Notes: generated by a model not told the origin, from the letters alone. Numbered from the stretch's first letter, positions 7,977 through 14,513 are shown. The stretch is DNA of 64,000 nucleotides from Candidatus Neomicrothrix sp. UBA814 (GCA_002296525.1 DBIA01000017.1:310001-374000); one strand, 5' to 3'. Numbers and translations are program-made.

Positions 7977-8771
7977 CTAAGTGTCGCCTCGCAAGGAACG
8001 AAGTAGACCTATAACGAACGGTTCTAATTGCGAAGCCTCATGTGCAACTTCGGGGAAGGCAACCCTACTTGTGCGTGTTCCAGATGGAGTTGATGCCTTG
8101 AAGGTCATTCCATATCTGTCCACGGCGACCATTTGGGCTTCAGAGGCATTCGGTATGCCACCTAGCTCCTGCACGAAAATCAGATTTGCGTCGGCGTGAT
8201 CATCGTTCATGTGTTCAATCGCGTGTTCAGCGTTCCCGCAAAAGGGATCTTGTTCAGCGGAGGCATATGCTTCGGCTTCCATCCAGCTCATGTGACCGAA
8301 GCCGCCTACGAAGCGACAACTCTCGACTTCTAATTTCCAGTAGTTGAAATCCCTAAACTTGGAGTAGTCGGCTGCGTAAGGGTGCTTATTCAAATAAGCA
8401 CCCGAAGACTCATCGTCTTTGCTGAGCAGCTGCATCTGTCCCACAAGAGTTAGTCGTGCCCCAGTTAGAGGATCACCTTCCGCCGAGTGGGCGTGAGTGA
8501 CCAAGAGGCTGACCCTTCGTTCCGAGCGAATATTTTTCGTATGTTCGGCAAGGTCTGAGATCAAGGTGATGGGGTTACCCCGCTGATCGTTCGCGTAGGA
8601 GATGAGACTGCCATAGGGGTAGCCGTCTGAATTAAGCGTCGACAAGACGCCTGTGCCGATTGACGCAACCAAAGATCGAGACAGCTCTGGGTCAGTAGGG
8701 AATGACTCTGTGTCTCCCGTTGGGGAAAGATCGAAATCGCCGCCATGGTCAGTGTTGAGATCGCTGCTCAT
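7977..8771 (-). CDS. HugZ-like heme utilisation protein (PNPOx-like split barrel plus DUF2470)
   Basis: 264 aa. Residues about 28-165 form the flavin-reductase-like split barrel of the pyridoxamine phosphate oxidase family (G-V-L-S-T-L-N-S-D-G-Y-P-Y-G-S, ending in F-V-G-G-F-G-H-M-S-W). Residues about 180-260 are the C-terminal DUF2470 domain, beginning H-A-I-E-H-M-N-D-D-H-A-D-A. HugZ/HutZ proteins with this pairing bind and degrade heme; plant and cyanobacterial relatives have other tetrapyrrole roles. An AAAAGGA ribosome site precedes the ATG. It faces the siderophore operon and its upstream region carries two copies of a 17-bp repeat. Heme degradation is likely from family and position, not shown. 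Confidence 0.8.
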   Translation of the reverse strand: MSSDLNTDHGGDFDLSPTGDTESFPTDPELSRSLVASIGTGVLSTLNSDGYPYGSLISYANDQRGNPITLISDLAEHTKNIRSERRVSLLVTHAHSAEGDPLTGARLTLVGQMQLLSKDDESSGAYLNKHPYAADYSKFRDFNYWKLEVESCRFVGGFGHMSWMEAEAYASAEQDPFCGNAEHAIEHMNDDHADANLIFVQELGGIPNASEAQMVAVDRYGMTFKASTPSGTRTSRVAFPEVAHEASQLEPFVIGLLRSLRGDT

Positions 8772-8837
8772 TCGCCTAATCCTTTTCTGAAGCCCGAAAT
8801 TGAACCTGTCTGTCCCGAGCTGATTTCATTGTGCTGT

Positions 8838-8871
8838 GCGAATAGTGAATCACTGCGAATAGTGAATCACT
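8838..8871. repeat. Tandem pair of 17-bp repeats, possible operator
   Basis: GCGAATAGTGAATCACT occurs twice back to back (8838-8854 and 8855-8871). The second copy is followed by ATT, completing an inverted repeat AATAGTGA-A-TCACTATT. The pair lies about 65-100 bp upstream of the HugZ-like ATG. TTCACTATT, the complement of AATAGTGAA, occurs again at 9256-9264 inside the putative promoter of the iron lipoprotein gene. A DNA-binding site shared by the two divergent genes is a reasonable reading (inference). Confidence 0.5.
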
Positions 8872-8878
8872 ATTTGCC

Positions 8879-9067
8879 GTTTAACAGGTAGTGACCCGTT
8901 GTGGGCGGGTCCGCCCCACGCCGTTGGAGGGTTTTGCCCGAGGCAGGCAAAGGAAGCGTTGGCGAGGAGGGGATTCCCCACCAGGCCGGACCCGACCCAC
9001 AACCCGCCCCAGCACGAAGAGGCGAGGGACCCGGAGGCCCGCAGGTACGTTGTCACACTGTTTAACA
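8879..9067. repeat. GC-rich structured element with inverted-repeat ends
   Basis: A block much richer in GC than the AT-rich sequence on either side. Its ends are related inverted repeats: GTTTAACAG-n3-GTGAC on the left, and on the right the complement of GTTAAACAG-n-GTGAC. Inside, TTGTGGGCGGGTCCG (from 8900) pairs with CGGACCCGACCCACAA (8987-9002), one extra base apart, around smaller hairpins (TTTGCC/GGCAAA and GGGG-ATT-CCCC). It may be a MITE-like insertion, a structured RNA or a repetitive intergenic element. No convincing protein is encoded. It separates the HugZ-like gene from the second palindrome. Confidence 0.45.
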
Positions 9068-9072
9068 TAAAA

Positions 9073-9090
9073 TGATAGGTATGCCAAACA
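9073..9090. promoter_or_regulatory. Second copy of the iron-operon palindrome
   Basis: TGATAGGTATGCCAAACA agrees with the perfect palindrome at 1550-1567 in 15 of 18 positions; the left half is identical. It lies about 235 bp upstream of the iron lipoprotein gene, immediately beside the GC-rich element. Occurrence before two separate iron gene sets supports a common regulator. Confidence 0.5.
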
Positions 9091-9249
9091 TAAATGCTGC
9101 TGAATATCGAAGAATTAAAATATGGCCTGAGAGTTGAGCTTATTGGACCTTAGACGGTGATCAAAGAACGCGTAGAGCTTGAGGGTCACGGTATGGGTTC
9201 TCGTTAATCCCGAACTAGCGAGACATTTGCAAGAACTGGTGGCTTTTGG

Positions 9250-9279
9250 TTGATATTCACTATTAGGACCGCTTATCAT
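9250..9279 (+). promoter_or_regulatory. Probable promoter of the iron lipoprotein gene
   Basis: TTGATA (9250-9255) and TATCAT (9274-9279) resemble -35 and -10 boxes with an 18-bp spacer. The spacer contains TTCACTATT (9256-9264), matching the repeats upstream of the HugZ-like gene, so a regulator bound there would sit between the boxes. Confidence 0.45.
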
Positions 9280-9323
9280 GCGAGTGTTATTCCCCCTCTA
9301 CCCTTCATATGGAGAAACCAAAC

Positions 9324-10580
9324 ATGAAACGTTCGTCCTTGCTTAAGCTGCTTGGACTGGTCTTTGCGTTCGCTCTAGTTGCCGCATCTTGTGGTGACGA
9401 CGGGGCATCTGTCCGCGAAGTCGGTTCGGCGAGCTCGTCCAGTGGTTCTGGCTCCGGTTCCGGCAGCGGTTCTGGTTCCGGCAGCGGTTCTGGTTCCGGT
9501 AGCGGTTCCAGTAGTGCATCCGCTTCAGCCTCCGCATCTTCGAGTGGTAGCGGCTCTTCTTCTGGAAGCGCTTCAGGGTCTTCTAGCGCCCCAGCGAAAG
9601 CTGGCGCGGAAGTCACAGATGACGCGACCGCCGGAGAAGGTGGCTACGACTATGCCTCGAATGTGGATAACCACCGCTTATTGGTGCTCGACATGTGCGA
9701 CATGAACGAGTTGCTCGGCGCCAGTCCCATTGATTTCGACGCCGTTGCTGATATTTACAACAACGGAAAGAACGCCGAAAAGAGTGATGGATCCTTCCGA
9801 ACCCTTGGCGGCTTTGCGTCAGCGGAGGGCAAAAAGCATGCTCACGACACCTACTACGGCAGTCCCGGATCTCTTGATGCTTTCATTACATCCGCGCTTG
9901 AGGGGACGGGCATGTTTGCAGGCGAGTCCGACGGAGTGCGTAAGCAAGGTGTGCAAAAAGGCATGCAGAATCAGGCTCTAATCGCGTACGTAACCCACGA
10001 GCTCAACTCCGCTGTTGCGAAAGCAGGCGATGGTAACTGGGCAGGCGCTGTTCATAACTGGGACGAAGGTTGGGCCTTCTACCACGGAGCTAATGGAGGC
10101 TGCGGCCCATACGGCACAGCCAACAAACGTGGCGGCAACTTCGGCACTCTTGGTTCTGATGGTGAGACTGCTAAAGCCAATGAAGCAATTCTCAGCGCCA
10201 TGATCGCTGGTCGCGATGCGTTGCTGCGCGGAAACGCTAGCGGAGCTGAAGCTGCAGCCAGTCTGGTCACGCGTGGTGTGGTTATCACTTACTCCCAGGC
10301 AGTCATGCGATACGCCGTGAAGGTTGAAGCCGATCTTGCTAAGGGTGACATGGACAAAGCTCGTATCCACCAGGCCGAGGGCCTTGCCTTCTGGCGAGTT
10401 CTTGAGCCTGAGCTTGGTGTGCTTGGCATGTTTGCAGAAACAATTGAAACCTTGAATAGTGCTTACGAACTTGAGAACGAACCCGGATCGGGACCGTCCT
10501 CTGATGACATTCGTACCGCTCTGTATCCAGTCTGGGGTCTCTTAGAGATCGGTCGTGACGACATAGGCAGTTTGCAATAA
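9324..10580 (+). CDS. Secreted iron-related lipoprotein with Ser/Gly linker (possible Fea1-like)
   Basis: About 418 aa. The signal peptide ends in a lipobox (L-V-A-A-S-C), then a low-complexity Ser/Gly/Ala linker of about 60 residues leads to a globular domain of about 310 residues. That domain is helix-rich with conserved-looking patches N-V-D-N-H-R-L-L-V-L-D, N-W-D-E-G-W-A-F-Y-H-G and a C-terminal P-V-W-G-L-L. It reminds me of the algal low-iron-induced periplasmic Fea1 protein (from memory, not verified); an imelysin or EfeO-like protein is the alternative. Context supports iron: a metalloregulator-type palindrome and promoter upstream, bacterioferritin genes downstream. ATG 9324 is chosen with GGAG nine bases upstream; ATG 9309 is possible. 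Confidence 0.7.
   Translation: MKRSSLLKLLGLVFAFALVAASCGDDGASVREVGSASSSSGSGSGSGSGSGSGSGSGSGSGSSSASASASASSSGSGSSSGSASGSSSAPAKAGAEVTDDATAGEGGYDYASNVDNHRLLVLDMCDMNELLGASPIDFDAVADIYNNGKNAEKSDGSFRTLGGFASAEGKKHAHDTYYGSPGSLDAFITSALEGTGMFAGESDGVRKQGVQKGMQNQALIAYVTHELNSAVAKAGDGNWAGAVHNWDEGWAFYHGANGGCGPYGTANKRGGNFGTLGSDGETAKANEAILSAMIAGRDALLRGNASGAEAAASLVTRGVVITYSQAVMRYAVKVEADLAKGDMDKARIHQAEGLAFWRVLEPELGVLGMFAETIETLNSAYELENEPGSGPSSDDIRTALYPVWGLLEIGRDDIGSLQ
9444..9503 (+). repeat. Coding tandem repeat of the Ser/Gly linker
   Basis: Units of GGTTCTGGTTCCGGCAGC (18 bp) repeat in tandem, clearest at 9468-9485 and 9486-9503 with a diverged unit before them. They encode Ser-Gly pairs of the linker between the lipid anchor and the globular domain. 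Such a repeat can change length by slippage in steps of six residues. Confidence 0.75.
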
Positions 10581-10622
10581 GGAAATGCCGATCGGTGGAC
10601 TTGCCGCAAGGTGAGTAGGTTT

Positions 10623-10669
10623 CAGCCGTCGTTCTCAGTGGGTGCACACTTAGCTGAGAACGACGGCTG
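10623..10669. terminator. Strong 16-bp hairpin after the iron lipoprotein gene
   Basis: CAGCCGTCGTTCTCAG (10623-10638) pairs perfectly with CTGAGAACGACGGCTG (10654-10669) around a 15-base loop. It begins 43 bp after the stop of the lipoprotein gene. There is no T-run, so it is either a U-less terminator as described in actinobacteria or an mRNA-stabilising stem. Confidence 0.6.
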
Positions 10670-10759
10670 CTTCCGTTAGAGGCTCGGTGCAGGGCGGTTT
10701 TGGCCACTTTGAAAGGAATATTGGCTACCTCCCCAAAATATTTACATTAACCCTTCAAA

Positions 10760-11134
10760 ATGAGTAAGGTTTGCTTGATGTCAGTAGTTGAGAACCCTAA
10801 ATCCCCTGAGGGATGTGTACGGACGGCTACCAGCCGCACTGTTACTCAGGTACTCACCGTGAATAGCACGACGACGGAAATTCGTTTCGGATTAGACGAA
10901 TTCATATTGGTGCCTGCAGTTATAGATCGGACTGCAGCGAGTCATTGGCTCTCCTCGATGCGACGGGTCGAGAGAGTTTCGCTGCAATTTGGAGCGCCGG
11001 GACCCACTGCCACGCTCAAAGGAACTCATCGGTTCGGCTCTCGATCCACGAGTGTGCCGCTTAGCACAGCGCTTGGACTCCTTGACAGTGGGGTTAGAGG
11101 TGAAATCCGAGTGACGAGGAAGCAAGGTTCCTGA
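10760..11134 (+). CDS. Unknown small protein upstream of Bfd
   Basis: About 124 aa (118 if ATG 10778 is used, which has AAGG eight bases upstream). I do not recognise the family. There is no signal peptide or membrane segment. The sequence has alternating polar and hydrophobic strands (T-V-T-Q-V-L-T-V-N-S-T-T-T-E-I-R-F-G-L) and a basic C-terminus. Its stop overlaps the start of the bacterioferritin-associated ferredoxin gene (CTGATGG), so the two are translated together and a link to iron storage or release is likely by position only. Confidence 0.6.
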   Translation: MSKVCLMSVVENPKSPEGCVRTATSRTVTQVLTVNSTTTEIRFGLDEFILVPAVIDRTAASHWLSSMRRVERVSLQFGAPGPTATLKGTHRFGSRSTSVPLSTALGLLDSGVRGEIRVTRKQGS

Positions 11135-11319
11135 TGGTTGTCTGCCACTGTCTAGCGATAAATGACGCGACCATACGAGAGCTCATAGAAGCCGGTGCCC
11201 TTAGCGTTGAAGAGATAGGTAGTCGCTGTGGTGCAGGTACAGAATGTGGAGCATGCGTCGAGCAAGTGCAGCGACTCGCCGTCCCACAGAGTGTCTTGAT
11301 CCGCAGCGCGGTTGCTTAA
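11134..11319 (+). CDS. bfd: Bacterioferritin-associated ferredoxin (Bfd)
   Basis: A 61-aa [2Fe-2S] protein of the BFD-like fold. The ligand cysteines have Bfd spacing: C4 and C6 in V-C-H-C, then C38 and C41 in E-C-G-A-C. An additional cysteine is at C32. Bfd passes electrons to bacterioferritin so that stored ferric iron is reduced and released. The gene follows an unknown ORF with a one-base overlap and precedes bacterioferritin by 90 bp, so storage protein and release partner are neighbours. Confidence 0.88.
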   Translation: MVVCHCLAINDATIRELIEAGALSVEEIGSRCGAGTECGACVEQVQRLAVPQSVLIRSAVA

Positions 11320-11380
11320 CCCTATAATTTACTAGGCTAGAATTATTGGGCAGGTAGCCGATAACGACTGCCTATAGGGT
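11319..11380 (+). promoter_or_regulatory. Bacterioferritin upstream region: -10 box, IdeR-like core and inverted repeat
   Basis: A perfect TATAAT lies at 11323-11328. Just after it, ACTAGGCTAG (11331-11340) contains the TAGGCTA centre of the IdeR box, though the outer bases do not match. ACCCTATA (11319-11326) and TATAGGGT (11373-11380) are inverted repeats enclosing a nested GGCAG/CTGCC pair, so the leader could fold. No good -35 is seen at the normal distance. Iron-dependent control of this promoter is plausible but unproved. Confidence 0.4.
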
Positions 11381-11411
11381 CCTCAATGCACGCAAAAGGA
11401 GTCCTGACATA

Positions 11412-11885
11412 ATGCAAGGTTCAGAGTCAGTCATCACTTTCCTAAATGAAGCGCTCACCGCAGAATTAACCGCCATTAACCAGTATTTCGCTCACGCAAA
11501 AATATGCGAAAATTGGGGATGGAAAGGCCTAGCGAAAGTCTTCCGTGATGAATCAATTGAAGAAATGCACGATGCAGAGAAGCTCATCGAACGAATACTT
11601 CTACTCGACGGCCACCCCAATCTTCAACGTATCGGCACCATAGCGGTTGGTGAGTCAGTCGAAGAACAACTGAGGCTCGACCTCCAACTCGAGATCGAAG
11701 CGGTCGAACGATACCGACGAGGCGTGGAAATCTGCCTATCGGAAGCTGACCCGGGCAGTCGAGAACTCGTAGAGCACCTTCTTGTAGGTGAAGAGCATCA
11801 CCTTGACTGGATCGAAACTCAACTTTCGATGATCGACGACATCGGCATTGAGAGATATCTCCAATCTTCCATCGGAGAAGAATAG
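11412..11885 (+). CDS. bfr: Bacterioferritin with altered ferroxidase ligand
   Basis: 157 aa, normal length for the family. A 24-mer iron-storage protein with heme between subunits is expected. Ferroxidase ligands E18, E51, E94, E127 and H130 and the heme ligand M52 align with known bacterioferritins such as M. tuberculosis BfrA (from memory). The usual His54 is replaced: the motif reads E51-M52-H53-D54 instead of E-M-x-H, so one metal ligand is Asp or the neighbouring His. AAAAGGAG lies 10 nt upstream of the ATG. Bfd is encoded directly upstream, completing a store-and-release pair. Confidence 0.92.
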   Translation: MQGSESVITFLNEALTAELTAINQYFAHAKICENWGWKGLAKVFRDESIEEMHDAEKLIERILLLDGHPNLQRIGTIAVGESVEEQLRLDLQLEIEAVERYRRGVEICLSEADPGSRELVEHLLVGEEHHLDWIETQLSMIDDIGIERYLQSSIGEE

Positions 11886-11889
11886 GTTC

Positions 11890-12321
11890 CTATCCGCGCG
11901 CGGCCTCAGTCGAACCCTGAGTCGACACCACTTCAAAACCAATCCCTAGCGCAGCGGGTATTTGATGACTATCGAAGGTCAAATACGTCAAAGGCCTAGG
12001 AAGGCGATCAGCCGCCGCCAGGTGAAGAGCGTCCACTGTGCCCAACTGAAAGGTGGCACCGAGTTCGACAGCTCGCGCTAAACAACGCTGATCAGTCGGC
12101 ACGACGGCAATACGTTCCCAATCCTCACGGAACGTCGACCACAGCATCCGCTGCTCTTCAGGTCCCGACGCCACTCTGTGCAGGGCCAACTGAACCTCAG
12201 TTCGGGCTAGCGCCGAGGCGCACCAAATTGGATCTGACGTTAGGTATTCGTTCACCAGTTCATGGCCGGGCTCCATTAAATACCTTTTCAACAAAGCCGA
12301 ACTATCCAGAGCGATCGTCAT
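11890..12321 (-). CDS. vapC: PIN-domain toxin (VapC-like)
   Basis: About 143 aa. The acidic residues of the PIN nuclease fold are present: the aspartate in I-A-L-D-S-S-A near the start, the glutamate in A-R-T-E-V-Q-L-A-L, the aspartate in T-V-D-A-L-H-L-A-A and the aspartate in L-T-F-D-S-H. VapC toxins cleave RNA, often tRNA. Its ATG overlaps the stop of the antitoxin by one base (TGATG), the usual coupling for this type II toxin-antitoxin pair. It ends 5 bp from the bacterioferritin stop on the other strand. Confidence 0.88.
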   Translation of the reverse strand: MTIALDSSALLKRYLMEPGHELVNEYLTSDPIWCASALARTEVQLALHRVASGPEEQRMLWSTFREDWERIAVVPTDQRCLARAVELGATFQLGTVDALHLAAADRLPRPLTYLTFDSHQIPAALGIGFEVVSTQGSTEAARG

Positions 12322-12617
12322 CAACGTCCTCGTATTTCTCTCAACGCCCGATCACTCGATAAGCCGGCGGGCAGTTCAAACGCTGCCGCTGACATTTCCC
12401 TCTCCTCGTTGCTAGGTGCCAAAACGAGACCGGATGCGATTAATGCCTCCAAAGAGGTCTGATCGGCCTGCTGACCAATAGGAGACAACTGCGCTACCGG
12501 AAGTCCGTCCAACGTGATGAAAATCGTATGACCGTTGGTCGCAGCCCGTAAATAGTGCGCCAAATTAGCCCGAAGATCTCGAGTCCCAACGTGTTGCACC
12601 GTGGATGAAAGTGTCAT
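12321..12617 (-). CDS. vapB: Antitoxin (Phd/YefM/VapB-like)
   Basis: 98 aa. The N-terminal half reads V-G-T-R-D-L-R-A-N-L-A-H-Y-L-R-A-A, the DNA-binding and dimerisation pattern of Phd/YefM-type antitoxins, followed by G-L-P-V-A-Q-L-S-P. The C-terminal half is the variable part that wraps the toxin. ATG 12617 is the credible start; longer readings run through the promoter region. An inverted repeat GTGTAC-n6-GTACAC lies 22 bp upstream and could be the autoregulation site. Confidence 0.82.
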   Translation of the reverse strand: MTLSSTVQHVGTRDLRANLAHYLRAATNGHTIFITLDGLPVAQLSPIGQQADQTSLEALIASGLVLAPSNEEREMSAAAFELPAGLSSDRALREIRGR

Positions 12618-12638
12618 GTCCAAACAATACTCAAAAAT

Positions 12639-12656
12639 GTGTACGCTAGAGTACAC
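12639..12656. promoter_or_regulatory. Inverted repeat upstream of vapBC
   Basis: GTGTAC (12639-12644) and GTACAC (12651-12656) are exact inverted repeats separated by 6 bp, just upstream of the antitoxin start. This is the expected place for the operator bound by the antitoxin-toxin complex. Confidence 0.5.
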
Positions 12657-12728
12657 TATCGATTTGTCGAATCCGTTTCTACCGGCTAGAAAAGGTGCCT
12701 CGAGCAACTGAGTGAAGAGGTACTGACC

Positions 12729-13841
12729 ATGAACTTTGCATTCACAGAAGAACAAGAAGAACTCCGAAGCTTCATCCGATCCTTCATGGAGGAAAAATCT
12801 GCTGAGGCGACCGTAAGGGAGCTGATGGAAACCGAGGATGGCTATGACTCTGCGGTTTGGAGTCAAATGGCGGAACAACTGGGCTTGCAAAGCATGATTA
12901 TTCCCGAAGAGTACGGAGGCCAGGGATTTGGCTACGTGGAACTAGGAATAGCACTCGAAGAAATGGGTCGCAGCCTTCTGTGCGCACCATTTTTCAGCAC
13001 CGTCGTCCTTGCAGGAAATGCGATCATTCATTCAGGCAATGAAGACGCAAAGGCTTCGCTCCTACCCGGAATAGCTGATGGCAGCACAATAGCGACCCTC
13101 GCGCTCGCAGAAGCTAGCGGAAGGTGGGACGCCGAGGGCATAACTGTCGAAGCGAGCGGAACTAGCGACGGAGCTACTATCACCGGCGAAAAGATGTTCG
13201 TCACCGATGGAGCCACAGCGAACCTTTTTGTCGTCGCGGCCCGAGCCGAGGGAGGCATCCACCTCTATACCGTCGATGGAGAAGCATCAGGGCTCACACG
13301 CGAGAACCTGTCAACAATGGACCAAACTCGCAAACAGGCCAGAATCACCTTCGACAACACCCCGGCAAGTCACCTCTGTGACACAAATGATTTCGCATAC
13401 ATCAGCCAAATCTTGGACCTAGCTGCAGTAGCACTGGCCAATGAACAGGTGGGTGGAGCACAATTCGTCATGGATATGGCAGTGCAATACGCCAAAGACC
13501 GCGTCCAATTCGGACGTCCAATCGGATCTTTCCAAGCCATCAAGCACAAGTGCGCAGACATGTTGCTAGAAGTTGAGTCAGCAAAGTCGGCTGCTTACTA
13601 TGCCGCGTGGTGTGCCTCAGAAATGAACGAGGAATTACCCTCAGTTGCTTCATTGGCTAAGGCCTACTGCTCTGAAGCCTATTTCCACTGCGCTGCTGAG
13701 AACATCCAGATTCACGGGGGTATCGGATTTACCTGGGAACACCCAGCACACCTCTACTTCAAGCGAGCCAAGAGCTCCGAATTGATGTTTGGTGACCCCG
13801 CCTACCATCGTGAACTCTTAGCCCAAAGAATAGGGCTCTAA
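12729..13841 (+). CDS. Acyl-CoA dehydrogenase
   Basis: 370 aa covering the whole acyl-CoA dehydrogenase fold. The N-terminal helical domain runs M-N-F-A-F-T-E-E-Q-E-E-L-R-S-F, the middle beta domain follows F-V-T-D-G-A, and the C-terminal helices include Y-A-K-D-R-V-Q-F-G-R-P-I-G-S-F-Q-A-I-K-H and I-H-G-G-I-G-F-T-W-E-H. FAD-dependent oxidation of an acyl-CoA at the alpha-beta bond is expected. Actinobacteria often use this subclass as heteromeric pairs in steroid or branched-lipid breakdown, so the exact substrate is open. GAAGAGG precedes the ATG. It stands alone between vapBC and two small unknown genes. Confidence 0.9.
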   Translation: MNFAFTEEQEELRSFIRSFMEEKSAEATVRELMETEDGYDSAVWSQMAEQLGLQSMIIPEEYGGQGFGYVELGIALEEMGRSLLCAPFFSTVVLAGNAIIHSGNEDAKASLLPGIADGSTIATLALAEASGRWDAEGITVEASGTSDGATITGEKMFVTDGATANLFVVAARAEGGIHLYTVDGEASGLTRENLSTMDQTRKQARITFDNTPASHLCDTNDFAYISQILDLAAVALANEQVGGAQFVMDMAVQYAKDRVQFGRPIGSFQAIKHKCADMLLEVESAKSAAYYAAWCASEMNEELPSVASLAKAYCSEAYFHCAAENIQIHGGIGFTWEHPAHLYFKRAKSSELMFGDPAYHRELLAQRIGL

Positions 13842-13876
13842 AGTTTTCTTTCTACCCCTGAAAGATCTAACACCTC

Positions 13877-14278
13877 ATGCTTGGCTTAACGATCGCTGCC
13901 TCTCTGGCCATCGGCTTCATCGTCGCGGCAGGATTTGTTGGACGTGAAACGCGAAAGCTGAGCACGCAACCTCGCCAGCCCGTTTGGCGACTTGAAGAAG
14001 CAGCAGTATTTGTTGAGGGTGAATTACCCTTCGACGTCGCGGCAAAGACTGACCCCGACACGCTGAGAGAGCTGCTCAGAATTCATCTCAATCAACTCCA
14101 GTTCACGACTGACCCTGATCAAACTGCCGACCCCTCTGCAGCCCTGCAGAACCTGTACCGCTATGCGCGGTCACAAGACATTGAAATTACCCGTCCGACA
14201 GTTGAAGCGATCTTGGCCGCCCACTTGCAGTACTTGAAGCTGATCGGGGCACTCGGTACAACTCGGACCTCCGAGTAA
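13877..14278 (+). CDS. Unknown protein with N-terminal membrane helix
   Basis: 133 aa. Residues 2-21 form one hydrophobic helix with the remainder predicted soluble. The soluble part is helical and mainly acidic, containing L-R-E-L-L-R-I-H-L-N-Q-L and V-E-A-I-L-A-A-H-L-Q-Y-L-K-L-I-G-A-L. No family is recognised. It is followed within 16 bp by another small unknown gene and then by a hydrolase on the same strand, suggesting a short operon. Confidence 0.65.
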   Translation: MLGLTIAASLAIGFIVAAGFVGRETRKLSTQPRQPVWRLEEAAVFVEGELPFDVAAKTDPDTLRELLRIHLNQLQFTTDPDQTADPSAALQNLYRYARSQDIEITRPTVEAILAAHLQYLKLIGALGTTRTSE

Positions 14279-14293
14279 GGCAAAATAGACGAC

Positions 14294-14497
14294 ATGGAAC
14301 CGCCCAAAGAACTAGAAGGTCACAGATTTGTTGGCGATAAACGCAATCAGCTTGTCTACGACCTAGAAATGTCCGGCTCGCTCATTGAAGCGGCGGTCGA
14401 AGATCTATGCAAGGCAAAAATGTATGCGACCTTCGGCCCCGATGAACTCAGAGAAGCACGTAATCGGGGCTACAAGCTAGCGGCCTGTTGTCGCTAA
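14294..14497 (+). CDS. Small unknown protein (67 aa)
   Basis: 67 aa, soluble, with no signal. It reads G-H-R-F-V-G-D-K-R-N-Q-L-V-Y-D-L-E near the start and F-G-P-D-E-L-R-E-A-R-N-R-G-Y near the end, with two adjacent cysteines (C-C-R) at the terminus. The composition and the match to gene spacing suggest a genuine gene. I cannot assign a function. It lies between the membrane-helix protein and the hydrolase. Confidence 0.6.
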   Translation: MEPPKELEGHRFVGDKRNQLVYDLEMSGSLIEAAVEDLCKAKMYATFGPDELREARNRGYKLAACCR

Positions 14498-14513
14498 AGA
14501 AAATGGCTTAGCC

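Noticed and set aside
8838..8871. 17-bp tandem repeats as a CRISPR array
   Set aside because: The copies are adjacent without spacers and there are only two; no cas genes are near.
8850..9087. Two minus-strand ORFs (about 70 aa) across the GC-rich element
   Set aside because: They depend on the high GC of the element, overlap in two frames, have no ribosome site and no protein-like pattern.
12321..12890. Long 189-aa antitoxin reading
   Set aside because: The first 91 codons run through the promoter, the GTGTAC repeat and the divergent acyl-CoA dehydrogenase gene; the Phd-like domain starts at 12617.
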